Shown piece by piece: positions 46,604 to 55,071 of a DNA stretch of 64,000 nucleotides; the first letter of the stretch is position 1, and the number at the start of each line of letters is the position of its first letter. Below the pieces are notes generated by a model. It saw only the letters and a program-made list of their open reading frames with translations, had not been told where the DNA came from and searched no databases. The stretch spans positions 62,001 through 126,000 of the forward strand of contig CAVVFX010000004.1 in the NCBI GenBank assembly GCA_963747535.1, given 5' to 3'. Made by a program: the position numbers and the translations under genes. The DNA is from CAVVFX01 sp963747535. GTDB lineage: Bacteria; Acidobacteriota; Terriglobia; Bryobacterales; Bryobacteraceae.

Positions 46604-47272
46604 TCAATTGGAATCTATGCGGACTACGAATGCCTGCGGAAGGCTTTCCACACTGCGTATTCTCGCCGCCAATGACTCTGCGTCTTCCGTGCTGTTCTCA
46701 TGGCCTACTATCACGCGCCAGGTCGTCGAGTTTCCCTGGCGGCTAATCAGTTTCGCGGAGCCATAGCGTGCCTGCATGTCGTTCATCATGCGATCGGCGT
46801 TGGCACGGTTCGCGAACGCGCCCACCTGCACTCCAAAAATCGCCGGCTCCGGATTCTGCGGCGCCGCAATGACCTCGACACGCACCTGTGCTGTACCGGT
46901 ACCAATCATATCGACCGCCTGGGCCGCGGCGTGGGACAAGTCGATAATCCGGCCTCCCACAAAGGGTCCGCGATCAATGATGCGCACTTCGACGTTCCTC
47001 GAGTTGTTCAGATTGGTGACGCGCACCCAGGTATTGAACGGCAAGGTCCGGTGCGCTGCCACCAGCTTTTCCATATCGTAAATCTCGCCGTCCGCAGCCG
47101 GCCGGCCGTGATAGGGATGCCCGTACCAACTCGCCACGCCGGTCTCGATGCTGCCGACGACAGCCTGCCCCGACGGCCGGGGAGCGGACTGGCGGGCAGT
47201 CTTGACCTTTTTCTTGCCGCAAGCGGCGACGAACACAGACAGCAACACCAGGTTGAAGCGAGCGCGCGTCAT
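46604..47272 (-). CDS. RlpA-like lytic transglycosylase lipoprotein with SPOR domain
   Basis: The 222-residue product starts with a lipoprotein signal ending VAACG. The double-psi beta-barrel (about 45-135) shows ASWYGHPYHGRPAADGEIY, AAHRTLPFNTWVRVTN and IIDRGPFVGGRIIDLS with the catalytic Asp. The C-terminal SPOR domain (about 145-220, VQVGAFANRANADRM) binds denuded septal peptidoglycan. It should act at the division septum. The upstream gap to MutS-like (46468-46603 downstream side) holds nothing recognised. Confidence 0.9.
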   Translation of the reverse strand: MTRARFNLVLLSVFVAACGKKKVKTARQSAPRPSGQAVVGSIETGVASWYGHPYHGRPAADGEIYDMEKLVAAHRTLPFNTWVRVTNLNNSRNVEVRIIDRGPFVGGRIIDLSHAAAQAVDMIGTGTAQVRVEVIAAPQNPEPAIFGVQVGAFANRANADRMMNDMQARYGSAKLISRQGNSTTWRVIVGHENSTEDAESLAARIRSVESLPQAFVVRIDSN

Positions 47273-47321
47273 CTACTGTGATAGTATCTTGCCCTGAGCC
47301 GCCTGCGCCCAATTTACTCCG

Positions 47322-48956
47322 ATGCCGCCTAACTCCTGGCTACAAAACTACGACCCTTTTGGAAATGTATGGCTCTCCACCATGGTGGCCGCCATTCCTT
47401 TACTGCTGCTGTTCTATCTTCTGGCCGTGCGACGGACAGCCGCTCACATTGCAGCAACCGCGGCCGCCGCGACCTGCGCGCTGCTCGCGATCTTCGTGTT
47501 CCACATGCCCGTCGTGATGGCAGTCGGAGCGGTGGCCTCCGGTTGGGTGTACGGCATCGTTCGCGTCGGCTGGGTAGTGATTGCCGCCGTCTTTCTCTAC
47601 GAACTCGCGGTGGAATCCGGCGACTTCGAAATCATCAAACACTCCATTGGCGGGGTCACGGCCGACCGGCGTCTGCAGGTTCTGCTGATCGCGTTCGCCT
47701 TCGGCGCACTGCTGGAAGGCGCGGGCGGCGGCGGCGCCCCGGTGGCCATCGCCGGATCGATGATGGTCGGCCTGGGCTTTGATCCGTTCGCTGCGGCGCT
47801 GCTGTGCCTGATCGCCAACACGTCACCAGTGGGGTTCGGCGGCCTGGGAAACCCGGTACGGACGCTGACCGCGGTCACCGGCATTCCGGCCGCGACCCTG
47901 AGCGCGATGATGGGCCGTATCCTCACCCTTCCCGCGCTGATTCTTCCCTTTTGGCTGGTGCGGTCGATGTGCAAGTGGAGCAAAGTGCGCGAGGTCTGGC
48001 CGGGCCTGTTGTGCGCCGGCGTGGCATTCGCATCCATACAACTCTACTGGTCCAACTATCAGGATTACGCGCTGATCGACATCGTTGCAGGCATCCTGAC
48101 GCTGGTCATTCTGACTTTTTTCTTCAAGGTGTGGAAACCGGCGACGGTTTTCCGCTATGCAAGCGAGCCCGGACCCATTCCGCCGTCCCATCAGTATTCA
48201 GCCCGCGAGATTTTCCGTGCATGGTCGCCATTCCTGCTGCTCGCCGTCTTCGTGATTGTGTGGGGCGTCCCGGTGGTCACCAGGACGCTTGACAAAGTTT
48301 CCTGGATCGTGCCAGTCCCCGGTCTCGATAAGCTGGACTATCGCATGCCCCCGGTCATGCTGAAGCCGCACGCCGAATCGGCGGTATTCGACTTCTCCTG
48401 GCTTTCGACGGTGGGTACCGGAACCTTCTTCGCAGGCCTGATTACAGGCCCCCTGCTGGGCCTCAGCTTTCGCCGTACCTGGGATGTCTTTTTCAGAACG
48501 TGCTACAAGTTGCGCAACCCCATGCTGGCCATTATGTCGATGCTGGCGCTCGGCTTCACTACCCGCTATTCCGGGATGGATGCGGTCATGGCCCTGGCGA
48601 TGTCGAATACCGGACCTCTGTTCCCCTTCTTCGGCACGCTGATCGGCTGGCTGGGCGTCGCTCTTACCGGTACCGACGCAGGGTCCAACGCATTGTTTGG
48701 TAGCCTGCAAGTGATCACCGCTAATAAACTCGGCCTGGATCCAACGCTGATGGCAGCGGCGAATTCGGCCGGTGGCGTGATGGGTAAGATGATAGCGGCG
48801 CAATCGGTGGTAGTGGCGACAGCGGCGGTCGGATTGCAGGGCAAGGAAGGCGATCTGTTCCGCAAGATTCTGCCGCACTCCATCGCGCTGGCATCATTGG
48901 TTGGATTGACTGTTTTTCTGTTATCGAAGTTTGGCTCGGCTTGGATCCCTCACTAA
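47322..48956 (+). CDS. L-lactate permease (LctP family)
   Basis: The 544-residue product has about 13 membrane helices. Signatures are ALLEGAGGGGAPVAIAGSMM, ANTSPVGFGGLGNPV, and near the C-terminus GVALTGTDAGSNALFG with ANSAGGVMGKMIAAQS. It imports lactate or glycolate with protons. The stop overlaps the amine oxidase start (TAATG). Lactate oxidation genes are not adjacent, although an Ldh2-type gene lies at 56.4 kb. Confidence 0.9.
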   Translation: MPPNSWLQNYDPFGNVWLSTMVAAIPLLLLFYLLAVRRTAAHIAATAAAATCALLAIFVFHMPVVMAVGAVASGWVYGIVRVGWVVIAAVFLYELAVESGDFEIIKHSIGGVTADRRLQVLLIAFAFGALLEGAGGGGAPVAIAGSMMVGLGFDPFAAALLCLIANTSPVGFGGLGNPVRTLTAVTGIPAATLSAMMGRILTLPALILPFWLVRSMCKWSKVREVWPGLLCAGVAFASIQLYWSNYQDYALIDIVAGILTLVILTFFFKVWKPATVFRYASEPGPIPPSHQYSAREIFRAWSPFLLLAVFVIVWGVPVVTRTLDKVSWIVPVPGLDKLDYRMPPVMLKPHAESAVFDFSWLSTVGTGTFFAGLITGPLLGLSFRRTWDVFFRTCYKLRNPMLAIMSMLALGFTTRYSGMDAVMALAMSNTGPLFPFFGTLIGWLGVALTGTDAGSNALFGSLQVITANKLGLDPTLMAAANSAGGVMGKMIAAQSVVVATAAVGLQGKEGDLFRKILPHSIALASLVGLTVFLLSKFGSAWIPH

Positions 48957-50224
48957 TGGATTCCTCACTCACTATCGTGATCGGCGCTGGCGTTGCAGGT
49001 CTCGCAGCGGCTCGCCATCTCACCGCTGCCGGGCGGCATGTACTGATTCTGGAAGCGCGCGGACGGCTCGGAGGCCGCATCCAGACGGTTCGCGACGCTT
49101 TGTCGCCGCTCCCCATCGAGTTGGGCGCGGAGTTCGTTCACGGGCTGCACCCGGAGTTGTGGAGAATCATCGATTCCGCCCGCCTGCCGGTCATGGACGT
49201 CATCGGCGACAACTTCTTCTCTGACGGCAGCAGTCTGCACAGGCAAGGCGACCAACACGGTCAGTTTGAAAAGGTCTACGAGGCGATGCGGGAGGCTCCG
49301 GAGCAGACTTTCGCGTCGTTCATCGCGAACCCGCGTTTTGACGAAGCGACGCGGCAGGCCATCACCTCCTATGTGGAGGGCGTCAACGCGGCATCGAAAG
49401 AGCGGCTCAGCACCGGGTTCGTCCTCGAGGCTGAAGCGGCGCTCGACATCGATCGCTCGTTCCGGCTGCCCGGCGGCTACGACGGAATCGTGAACTGGCT
49501 TTGGCAGGGCATCGACCCGCGCCTCACGGAGTTGAGGCTGAATACCGAAGTGGGCGCGGTGCGGTGGCGCAAGGGGCACGTCGAAGTCGACACAACACGC
49601 GGCCAGTTCAGGAGTGTCAGCGCGGTGGTGTCGGCGCCGATCGGAGTGCTTGCCGCGGATGGGATTCGCTTCGAGCCCAAGCCGCCGGCCTTACGTTTGG
49701 CGTGCGAGGCTTTGGAGATGGGCCACGCAGTGAAAGTGGGGCTCCGCTTCCGCGAACGTTTGTGGGAACGCAGCGACAACTCGAACATGAGCTTCCTCTT
49801 TTCGCAGGACGACGTAGTGCCAACCTGGTTTGTGGGATTCCCCATGCGCACGCCGATCATTACGGGATGGGCTGCCGGGCCGAAGTCGATTCAACTGCTG
49901 GGCAAATCCGAGCAGGAGGTCGCGGTTGCCGCGGTGGGTGCACTGGCCCGGGTGCTGGGCCTCGAATCCAGCTTCGTGATGGACCGTCTCGAAGCGATTC
50001 ATTACCATGACTGGCATGCCGACCAGTGGTCGCGCGGAGCGTACAGTTTTGTGCACGCCGGCGGGATCGACATTCAGCGATGGCTGGGCCAACCGGTGGA
50101 CGAGACTCTATACTTTGCCGGCGAAGCCACAGAATGGACCGGCAACTGCGGTACCGTGCATGGCGCTATCGCTTCCGGCGTCAGAGTGGGCAGGGCGATC
50201 GCCGGCCCGCGCAGAGAGGCGTGA
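48956..50224 (+). CDS. FAD-dependent amine oxidase-family protein
   Basis: The product has 422 residues from ATG 48956, coupled to the permease stop. The dinucleotide motif is IGAGVAGLAAARHL with EARGRLGGRI; substrate-side ELGAEFVHG follows, and the C-terminal FAD segment is YFAGEATEWTGNCGTVHGA. It is most like flavin monoamine oxidases/NAD(P)-binding flavoproteins of the MAO group. No signal peptide is seen. Its substrate and relation to lactate transport are unclear; the coupling may just reflect a compact operon. Confidence 0.87.
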   Translation: MDSSLTIVIGAGVAGLAAARHLTAAGRHVLILEARGRLGGRIQTVRDALSPLPIELGAEFVHGLHPELWRIIDSARLPVMDVIGDNFFSDGSSLHRQGDQHGQFEKVYEAMREAPEQTFASFIANPRFDEATRQAITSYVEGVNAASKERLSTGFVLEAEAALDIDRSFRLPGGYDGIVNWLWQGIDPRLTELRLNTEVGAVRWRKGHVEVDTTRGQFRSVSAVVSAPIGVLAADGIRFEPKPPALRLACEALEMGHAVKVGLRFRERLWERSDNSNMSFLFSQDDVVPTWFVGFPMRTPIITGWAAGPKSIQLLGKSEQEVAVAAVGALARVLGLESSFVMDRLEAIHYHDWHADQWSRGAYSFVHAGGIDIQRWLGQPVDETLYFAGEATEWTGNCGTVHGAIASGVRVGRAIAGPRREA

Positions 50225-50227
50225 GGC

Positions 50228-51430
50228 ATGTGGTCGCGGAGAAACATCCTCCAGTTGCCGGCGCTATTCCAGGCAGCCAGAGCTGTTCCCGCATCCGATC
50301 GCGACTATTGGGTGGCTACTCTGCATCGTATCGCCGAGCCGGTGCTTTTAAGTCTCAGCCAGGGCAAACTGCGGGCTAAGATGCCGGTGGAAGCTTCCCA
50401 CCGCAACGAAACCGACCGCCGGCTCTACACCTATCTGGAAGCCATAGGACGTTTGCTGACTGGCATGGCGCCGTGGCTCGAATCCGGTCCGGGCGACGGA
50501 GCGGAAGGCGATCTCCGGCGGCGCTACGCAGATCTCGCCCGCGCATCCATTCGATCCGCAGTCGATCCGGCATCCCCGGATTACATGAATTTCTCGCACG
50601 GCGCGCAACCGGTAGTCGACGCGGCCTTCCTCGCGCAAGCCGTCCTGCGTGCGCCGACAGAACTCTGGACGAAGCTGGATTCCACGACGCAATCAAGCCT
50701 GGTAAAGGCTCTACGCGCCACGCGAGTCATTCAACCGGGATTCAACAACTGGCTGCTGTTCAGCGCGATGGTCGAAGCGTGCCTTTGCCGGGCGGGCGAA
50801 GACTGGGACAGGATGCGAGTCGATTATGCCGTCCGGCAGCACGAGCAATGGTACAAGGGCGACGGACTGTATGGTGATGGGCCGACGCTTCACTGGGATT
50901 ACTACAACAGCTTCGTGATCCAGCCCATGCTGTTGGAGGTTCTCGACGCGGTGTCAGGCACGACACAAGTTTGGGAGCCGCTTCGCACGCCGATCCTGCA
51001 GCGCGCCAGAAGGTACGCTGCCATTCAGGAGCGGCTGATCAGTCCGGAGGGAACCTATCCTGCCATCGGGCGATCGTTAGCCTACCGCTTCGGGGCCTTT
51101 CAGGTGCTGGCTTTGATGGCTCTGCGTAAACAGCTGCCGCAGGGTGTTTCGCCCGAGCAGGTGCGATGCGCTTTAACGGCCGTGATCAGGCGTTCGATCG
51201 AGGCGCCTGGTACGTTCGATGACAATGGCTGGCTTACCGTGGGGCTCTGCGGTCACCAGCCATCTATCGGCGAGTCGTATATTTCTACCGGGAGTTTGTA
51301 TTTGTGTTCGGCTGGTCTGCTTCCGCTCGGTTTGCCGCGGGAGGATTTGTTTTGGAGCGGCCTAGCGAGGAAGTGGACTTCGCAGCGGGTTTACGGCGGC
51401 GAGGATGTTGCGGCTGACCATGCGATCTAA
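50228..51430 (+). CDS. DUF2264 protein, exported
   Basis: The 400-residue product has a weak signal region (WSRRNILQLPALFQAA). The alpha-toroid pattern of DUF2264 is visible: LLTGMAPWLESGPGDG, GFNNWLLFSAMVEA, QWYKGDGLYGDGPTLHWDYYNSFVIQPML, and GTYPAIGRSLAYRFGAFQVLA. Such proteins are predicted glycoside hydrolases or lyases near polysaccharide degradation loci. It starts 3 bases after the amine oxidase stop. The activity is unproven. Confidence 0.82.
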   Translation: MWSRRNILQLPALFQAARAVPASDRDYWVATLHRIAEPVLLSLSQGKLRAKMPVEASHRNETDRRLYTYLEAIGRLLTGMAPWLESGPGDGAEGDLRRRYADLARASIRSAVDPASPDYMNFSHGAQPVVDAAFLAQAVLRAPTELWTKLDSTTQSSLVKALRATRVIQPGFNNWLLFSAMVEACLCRAGEDWDRMRVDYAVRQHEQWYKGDGLYGDGPTLHWDYYNSFVIQPMLLEVLDAVSGTTQVWEPLRTPILQRARRYAAIQERLISPEGTYPAIGRSLAYRFGAFQVLALMALRKQLPQGVSPEQVRCALTAVIRRSIEAPGTFDDNGWLTVGLCGHQPSIGESYISTGSLYLCSAGLLPLGLPREDLFWSGLARKWTSQRVYGGEDVAADHAI

Positions 51431-51444
51431 CCGCGGCAGAAAGC

Positions 51445-51488
51445 GGCTGCTGCGCAGCCGGGCAGACCACAAAAAACGATGGTCTGCC
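51445..51488 (-). repeat. Dispersed double-hairpin repeat, family A, copy 6
   Basis: In reverse orientation: GGCAGACCA (51461-51469) and TGGTCTGCC (51480-51488) with a 10-base A-rich loop (T-rich on the minus strand), and GGCTGC-TGC-GCAGCC at 51445-51459. Both stems are perfect, making this the best-preserved copy. It abuts the stop codon of the ThuA gene directly. Confidence 0.85.
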
Positions 51489-52418
51489 TTACGGTTTGTG
51501 CTCTCCGATCTTACTGGGCGTGTAACTTCCCACTAACTCGACGCTGCTTTTTTCGGATATCTTTTTTTCCAGGCCTACGGTCCAATAACAGGCATTGATC
51601 ACCATGCGGCGGAAGCCTTCGTTTTGGAAATCGCCAGGGTGTCCCATGGTGGTGTCGAAGATACGCGCCCCTTTATAGGTCTTGATCCACGCGATCGGCA
51701 TCATGCGCTTCGACGTATCGGGCTTTGCGTCGGGCGTCATGCCATTCAGCACCTGCCCCATCAGCAGCGGCTGACTGTCGCCCGACAAGGTCGTAATCCC
51801 GTAAACGTCCGACGGTCCCCAGACGTCCTTCACGCCCTTCAGAATCGGATGCTTCTCCGTACCTGGCACCACTACGCCTCGCGTGCTCTGCTTCTGGTGC
51901 GCGCCCCAATGGCTAACCCAGGTCTCGCCCATGATCTGCCGTCCGAATCCGCCCTCGAACTCTTTGCTGTTCCAACTGTACCTGGCGTACGGGCTATCGC
52001 GGTGGACTTTGTAGTTGAACGGATGAGTGGCCGTGCGCAAGCCGACGATCGGCCGTCCGGAGTCGGCATAATCCACGATCTCCTTCATCTGTTCGTCGGG
52101 CAGTTCCAGGAAGCGCGCAAAGAGGACCAGCAGATCGGCGGTGCGCAGAGCCTCCAGGCCCGGGATGTTGTCGATGGTCGCAGGATCGATCGCGCCCGTC
52201 TGCTTATTGGTCGAGAAGAGGACCGTGCATTTGAACCCGTGACGCGTCGCGAGAATCTTCGCGAGTGCCGGGATGGATTCTTCGGAGCGATACTCCTGGT
52301 CGCCGGCGATGAGCACAATCCGCTTTCCAGTTCCCGGACCTTTGCCGCCATCCAGGACGAGACTCTCGCCGAACGCAAGGCAACTCAGCGTCAGCATAGC
52401 CAGCACGATGCGTTTCAT
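51489..52418 (-). CDS. ThuA-domain protein, exported
   Basis: The 309-residue product has a signal peptide (MKRIVLAMLTLSCLAFG) and a ThuA-like glutamine-amidotransferase fold: KRIVLIAGDQEYRSEESIPALAKIL, TADLLVLFARFLELPDEQ, SGRPIVGLRTATHPF, ESWVSHWGAHQ-like ETWVSHWGAH, and MPIAWIKTYKGARIFDTTMGHPGDF. ThuA proteins are linked to disaccharide use through 3-keto sugars. Start overlaps the subunit-3 gene stop (4 bases), making it the last gene of the operon. Confidence 0.88.
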   Translation of the reverse strand: MKRIVLAMLTLSCLAFGESLVLDGGKGPGTGKRIVLIAGDQEYRSEESIPALAKILATRHGFKCTVLFSTNKQTGAIDPATIDNIPGLEALRTADLLVLFARFLELPDEQMKEIVDYADSGRPIVGLRTATHPFNYKVHRDSPYARYSWNSKEFEGGFGRQIMGETWVSHWGAHQKQSTRGVVVPGTEKHPILKGVKDVWGPSDVYGITTLSGDSQPLLMGQVLNGMTPDAKPDTSKRMMPIAWIKTYKGARIFDTTMGHPGDFQNEGFRRMVINACYWTVGLEKKISEKSSVELVGSYTPSKIGEHKP

Positions 52419-52966
52419 GATTGATGCTCAGGATGATCGCAGGCGCCGTTCCAGGCGATCACTTCGTAGTGGTTGCCTTCCCAGCGCATGAACTGCTTCA
52501 CCCCGATCTCCGAGTAGCGATAGCCGTCCACCACGGCCGGTTTGAGAGACGTGAAGAAGCGTTCCAGCGGCGTTTGCGGCTGGCCTTCGTTTTGGGCCAT
52601 GTGCTCGACGATCTGTTCCTGCTGCACGCGAGTACATTCCATGAAGTTCCGCGAGAACCTGGCCATTGATTCGGCCTCTACTGCTGCAATGCCTTCTTGC
52701 CAGGCGCGTAGCCGCTGCGGATTGAGGGATGCGGCCAAGGCGAGATATTTGCTGACGCCGGCTTCATGGGCTCCCGGACTCTGCTCGTCGGAAGGGAGGA
52801 TGATATCGCTGAGGCGATCGAGCACAGCGTCCTGCGCCGGGTTGAAAACCGCATGCTCCTGCGCCTGTGCCTGTGCGGTCAGCGGCGCCGCCACTGCACC
52901 GGCCGCGATGATTTTGAACAGGTGTCGTCGCTGTAGTTCTCTGGGCTCTAGTTCTCCGGGCTCCAT
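52415..52966 (-). CDS. Gluconate 2-dehydrogenase subunit 3-family protein
   Basis: The product has 183 residues from ATG 52966; the longer upstream frame lies inside the GMC gene. An N-terminal signal (RRHLFKIIAAGAVAAPLTAQA, Tat-like) is followed by the helical subunit-3 domain: LDRLSDIILPSDEQSPGAHEAGVSKYLALA, TPLERFFTSLKPAVVDGYRYSEIGVKQFMRWEGN. It is the small partner that helps export and assemble the GMC flavoprotein encoded just upstream, 2 bases away. Confidence 0.87.
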   Translation of the reverse strand: MEPGELEPRELQRRHLFKIIAAGAVAAPLTAQAQAQEHAVFNPAQDAVLDRLSDIILPSDEQSPGAHEAGVSKYLALAASLNPQRLRAWQEGIAAVEAESMARFSRNFMECTRVQQEQIVEHMAQNEGQPQTPLERFFTSLKPAVVDGYRYSEIGVKQFMRWEGNHYEVIAWNGACDHPEHQS

Positions 52967-52968
52967 GT

Positions 52969-54567
52969 TCAACTCAGTTCCCCCTTTTTCGCGAGTTCCG
53001 CCAGGTGCTCCGACATTCTCCACGACAGCGCGATATTCGATAGCGTGGGATTCTTCTCCGGATACGCCGGGAACACCGATGCGTCGCCCACAAACAGATT
53101 CGGAATATCGTGGCTGCGCCCGAACCGATCCAGCACCGACGATTTCGGATCGTTGCCCATCCGCACTGTACCGACCCAGTGATTGTAATCGATCATCAGT
53201 TTGTCCGCGGTCACCCTCCCGGGCGTCGAGATGACTTCGCCGTTGCCGGCCCGGATAATCTCTTCGCATTTCCCGACCATATCCTGCGCCATGGCGATGT
53301 CGCTGTCTTCGTAGTGAAGGTGCACACGCGAAAGCGGCATCCCGTAGCGATCCTTGCGGCTTTCGTCCAGGTCGACAAACTTTTTCGACGAGATCAGCAG
53401 CGTGCCCTGCATGTTCATGCGCGCATTGCCGGCGCACTTTTCACGCAATTCGCGCTTGAAGCTGTTGCCATAGCCTTTGATGCCGCGCACGGGTAAGTCG
53501 AACAGCGACCAGCCTGCGGTGCACTGCACCTGGTAGGTGCCCTGAAACTTCGGCGACGGCTTGTCCCAATAGAGTCCGGTGAGCAGGCTCTGGTACGCGC
53601 CTGCGCATTCGTCATCCAACGCCGACCGGTTGCGCAACTCAGGAAAAAAGCCCTGCACATTGAGCCCGAAATGGCTGGTGAGGTTGCGGCCCACCTGACC
53701 GCTCGAATTTGCCAGGCCATTGATCAGAAGCTGACGCGGCGTCTCGATCGAATTGCAGGCCAACACGAGTGCCCGGCAGTTCACCCGGTCCACGCTGCCG
53801 TTCGTGCTGGTGAACTCGACACCGATGATCCTCCGCTTGCTCGAATCGGTGAGGATGCGCGTCATCATGGCGTCCGGGAGCAGCGTCAGGTTGCCGGTCC
53901 GCAGGCCCAGAGGGATAGGCGTGTTGGCCGACGTGTACTTGGCATCGACGCAGCAACCGCTGCACTGTCCGCAGAAGTGGCAGCGTGCGCGGCCGGAGGT
54001 ATGGTCCTCGGTCAGCATGGCCTTGCGCTGCTGGACGAACTCCATACGTGCGCCCTTGGCCTTCAGGCGCTCGACACCGCGTTTCAGCAGTTGCTCTCCG
54101 CAGCGCATCCCGATGGGCTTGAGATATTCACCGTCGGGCATGTTCCACAGGCCGTCTTTGTGGCCGTAGACGCCCATGAAGCGCTCAGCCCTGCTGTAGT
54201 AGGGCGCCATCTCGTCGTAGGTGATGGGCCACTCACGATAGTCCTTGGGACCAAAGCGCAAGCTATGGCCGGCCCAGCACAAAGAGCGTCCTCCGACGGC
54301 CTTCAGCCAGCCGTGATCCGGCCGGTCGCCGACCGGGGTAAAGTGATTCTGCTCGCGGAGTCCAAAGGCGGAGTTGCGGGCCCATTCGCCGGTGAGCAAT
54401 TGCTCCTGCACTTCCCACGGCATGGCGTGCTTGCCGTAGTCGACCCCAGCGCGCATTTTGGGACCCGCCTCGAGCAGTCCGGTTTTCAAGCCCGCAGTAG
54501 CGAGCGCGTATGCCGCGATGCCGCCGCCCGGACCGCTGCCGACCACGCAAACGTCGAAAGTATACAT
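52969..54567 (-). CDS. GMC-family FAD-dependent sugar dehydrogenase, large subunit
   Basis: The product has 532 residues from ATG 54567, where MYTFDVCVVGSGPGGGIAAY gives the FAD Rossmann motif. A cysteine group (CHFCGQCSGCC, near residue 190) is reminiscent of the iron-sulfur cluster in FAD-glucose dehydrogenase catalytic subunits. The C-terminal GMC domain has NHWVGTVRMG with the active-site His and NPTLSNIALSWR. With the subunit-3 gene and ThuA it forms a probable pyranoside oxidation operon. No cytochrome c subunit is encoded next to it, so its electron acceptor is elsewhere. No own signal peptide is seen; export would ride on the subunit-3 Tat signal. Confidence 0.88.
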   Translation of the reverse strand: MYTFDVCVVGSGPGGGIAAYALATAGLKTGLLEAGPKMRAGVDYGKHAMPWEVQEQLLTGEWARNSAFGLREQNHFTPVGDRPDHGWLKAVGGRSLCWAGHSLRFGPKDYREWPITYDEMAPYYSRAERFMGVYGHKDGLWNMPDGEYLKPIGMRCGEQLLKRGVERLKAKGARMEFVQQRKAMLTEDHTSGRARCHFCGQCSGCCVDAKYTSANTPIPLGLRTGNLTLLPDAMMTRILTDSSKRRIIGVEFTSTNGSVDRVNCRALVLACNSIETPRQLLINGLANSSGQVGRNLTSHFGLNVQGFFPELRNRSALDDECAGAYQSLLTGLYWDKPSPKFQGTYQVQCTAGWSLFDLPVRGIKGYGNSFKRELREKCAGNARMNMQGTLLISSKKFVDLDESRKDRYGMPLSRVHLHYEDSDIAMAQDMVGKCEEIIRAGNGEVISTPGRVTADKLMIDYNHWVGTVRMGNDPKSSVLDRFGRSHDIPNLFVGDASVFPAYPEKNPTLSNIALSWRMSEHLAELAKKGELS

Positions 54568-54616
54568 AGGGCTTTGCGATAGATATGGTATCAAGTGGCG
54601 TATCGGAAAACATTGG

Positions 54617-54786
54617 GCCACGGATGAACACGAATGAACACGAATGGGTGGGATGAAGAGTGGACACCCGGTTGGCCGAGAGTTTTTGCGGTTCGAAGCC
54701 AATTTTGTCTAAGCGGTAGTGATTTGTTGGGGTTATGCGGACATCCCGGGATCTGCGGGAGTTTTTCTTTGTGCAGAATCGTGCAC
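54617..54786 (-). repeat. Long dispersed repeat, family C, copy 2
   Basis: Read on the minus strand it has the same order as copy 1 at 17.9 kb: GTGCA...TGCAC hairpin with GCACAAAG (54767-54774), a 60-base variable part, the identical 23-bp block (54684-54706), and GTTCATCCGTG-like sequence at about 54617-54640. It fills much of the 504-bp space 54568-55071, in which no gene is supported. Confidence 0.6.
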
Positions 54787-55071
54787 TTGAGCGGATTTCG
54801 CGATTTGGTGGCGTTTGGTTTTTGCGTGGTAAGCGACAGCAGGTTTGTCGGCAAATGGTACTCCTGGATTTGAAGAGGTCGTACGCGCGTGAGCGACCGG
54901 CAGACGGCGCAACTTGGCTCATCTGCTTTCAGCTTGACACGCGAGCGCAAGATGTTCGGGGGTTCCGGCGCGTATGTGGTTGTGATGAAAAGGCTGAAAT
55001 GAGCGAAGGATTCGAACTGGTTGATGCTGCCAGACGAGCCTTTCGCAAGCGCGATTGGTACTCTGGGAAGG

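Noticed and set aside
52967..53437. Upstream extension of the gluconate-dehydrogenase subunit 3 frame
   Set aside because: It lies within the GMC gene in another frame; the Tat-like signal begins just after ATG 52966.
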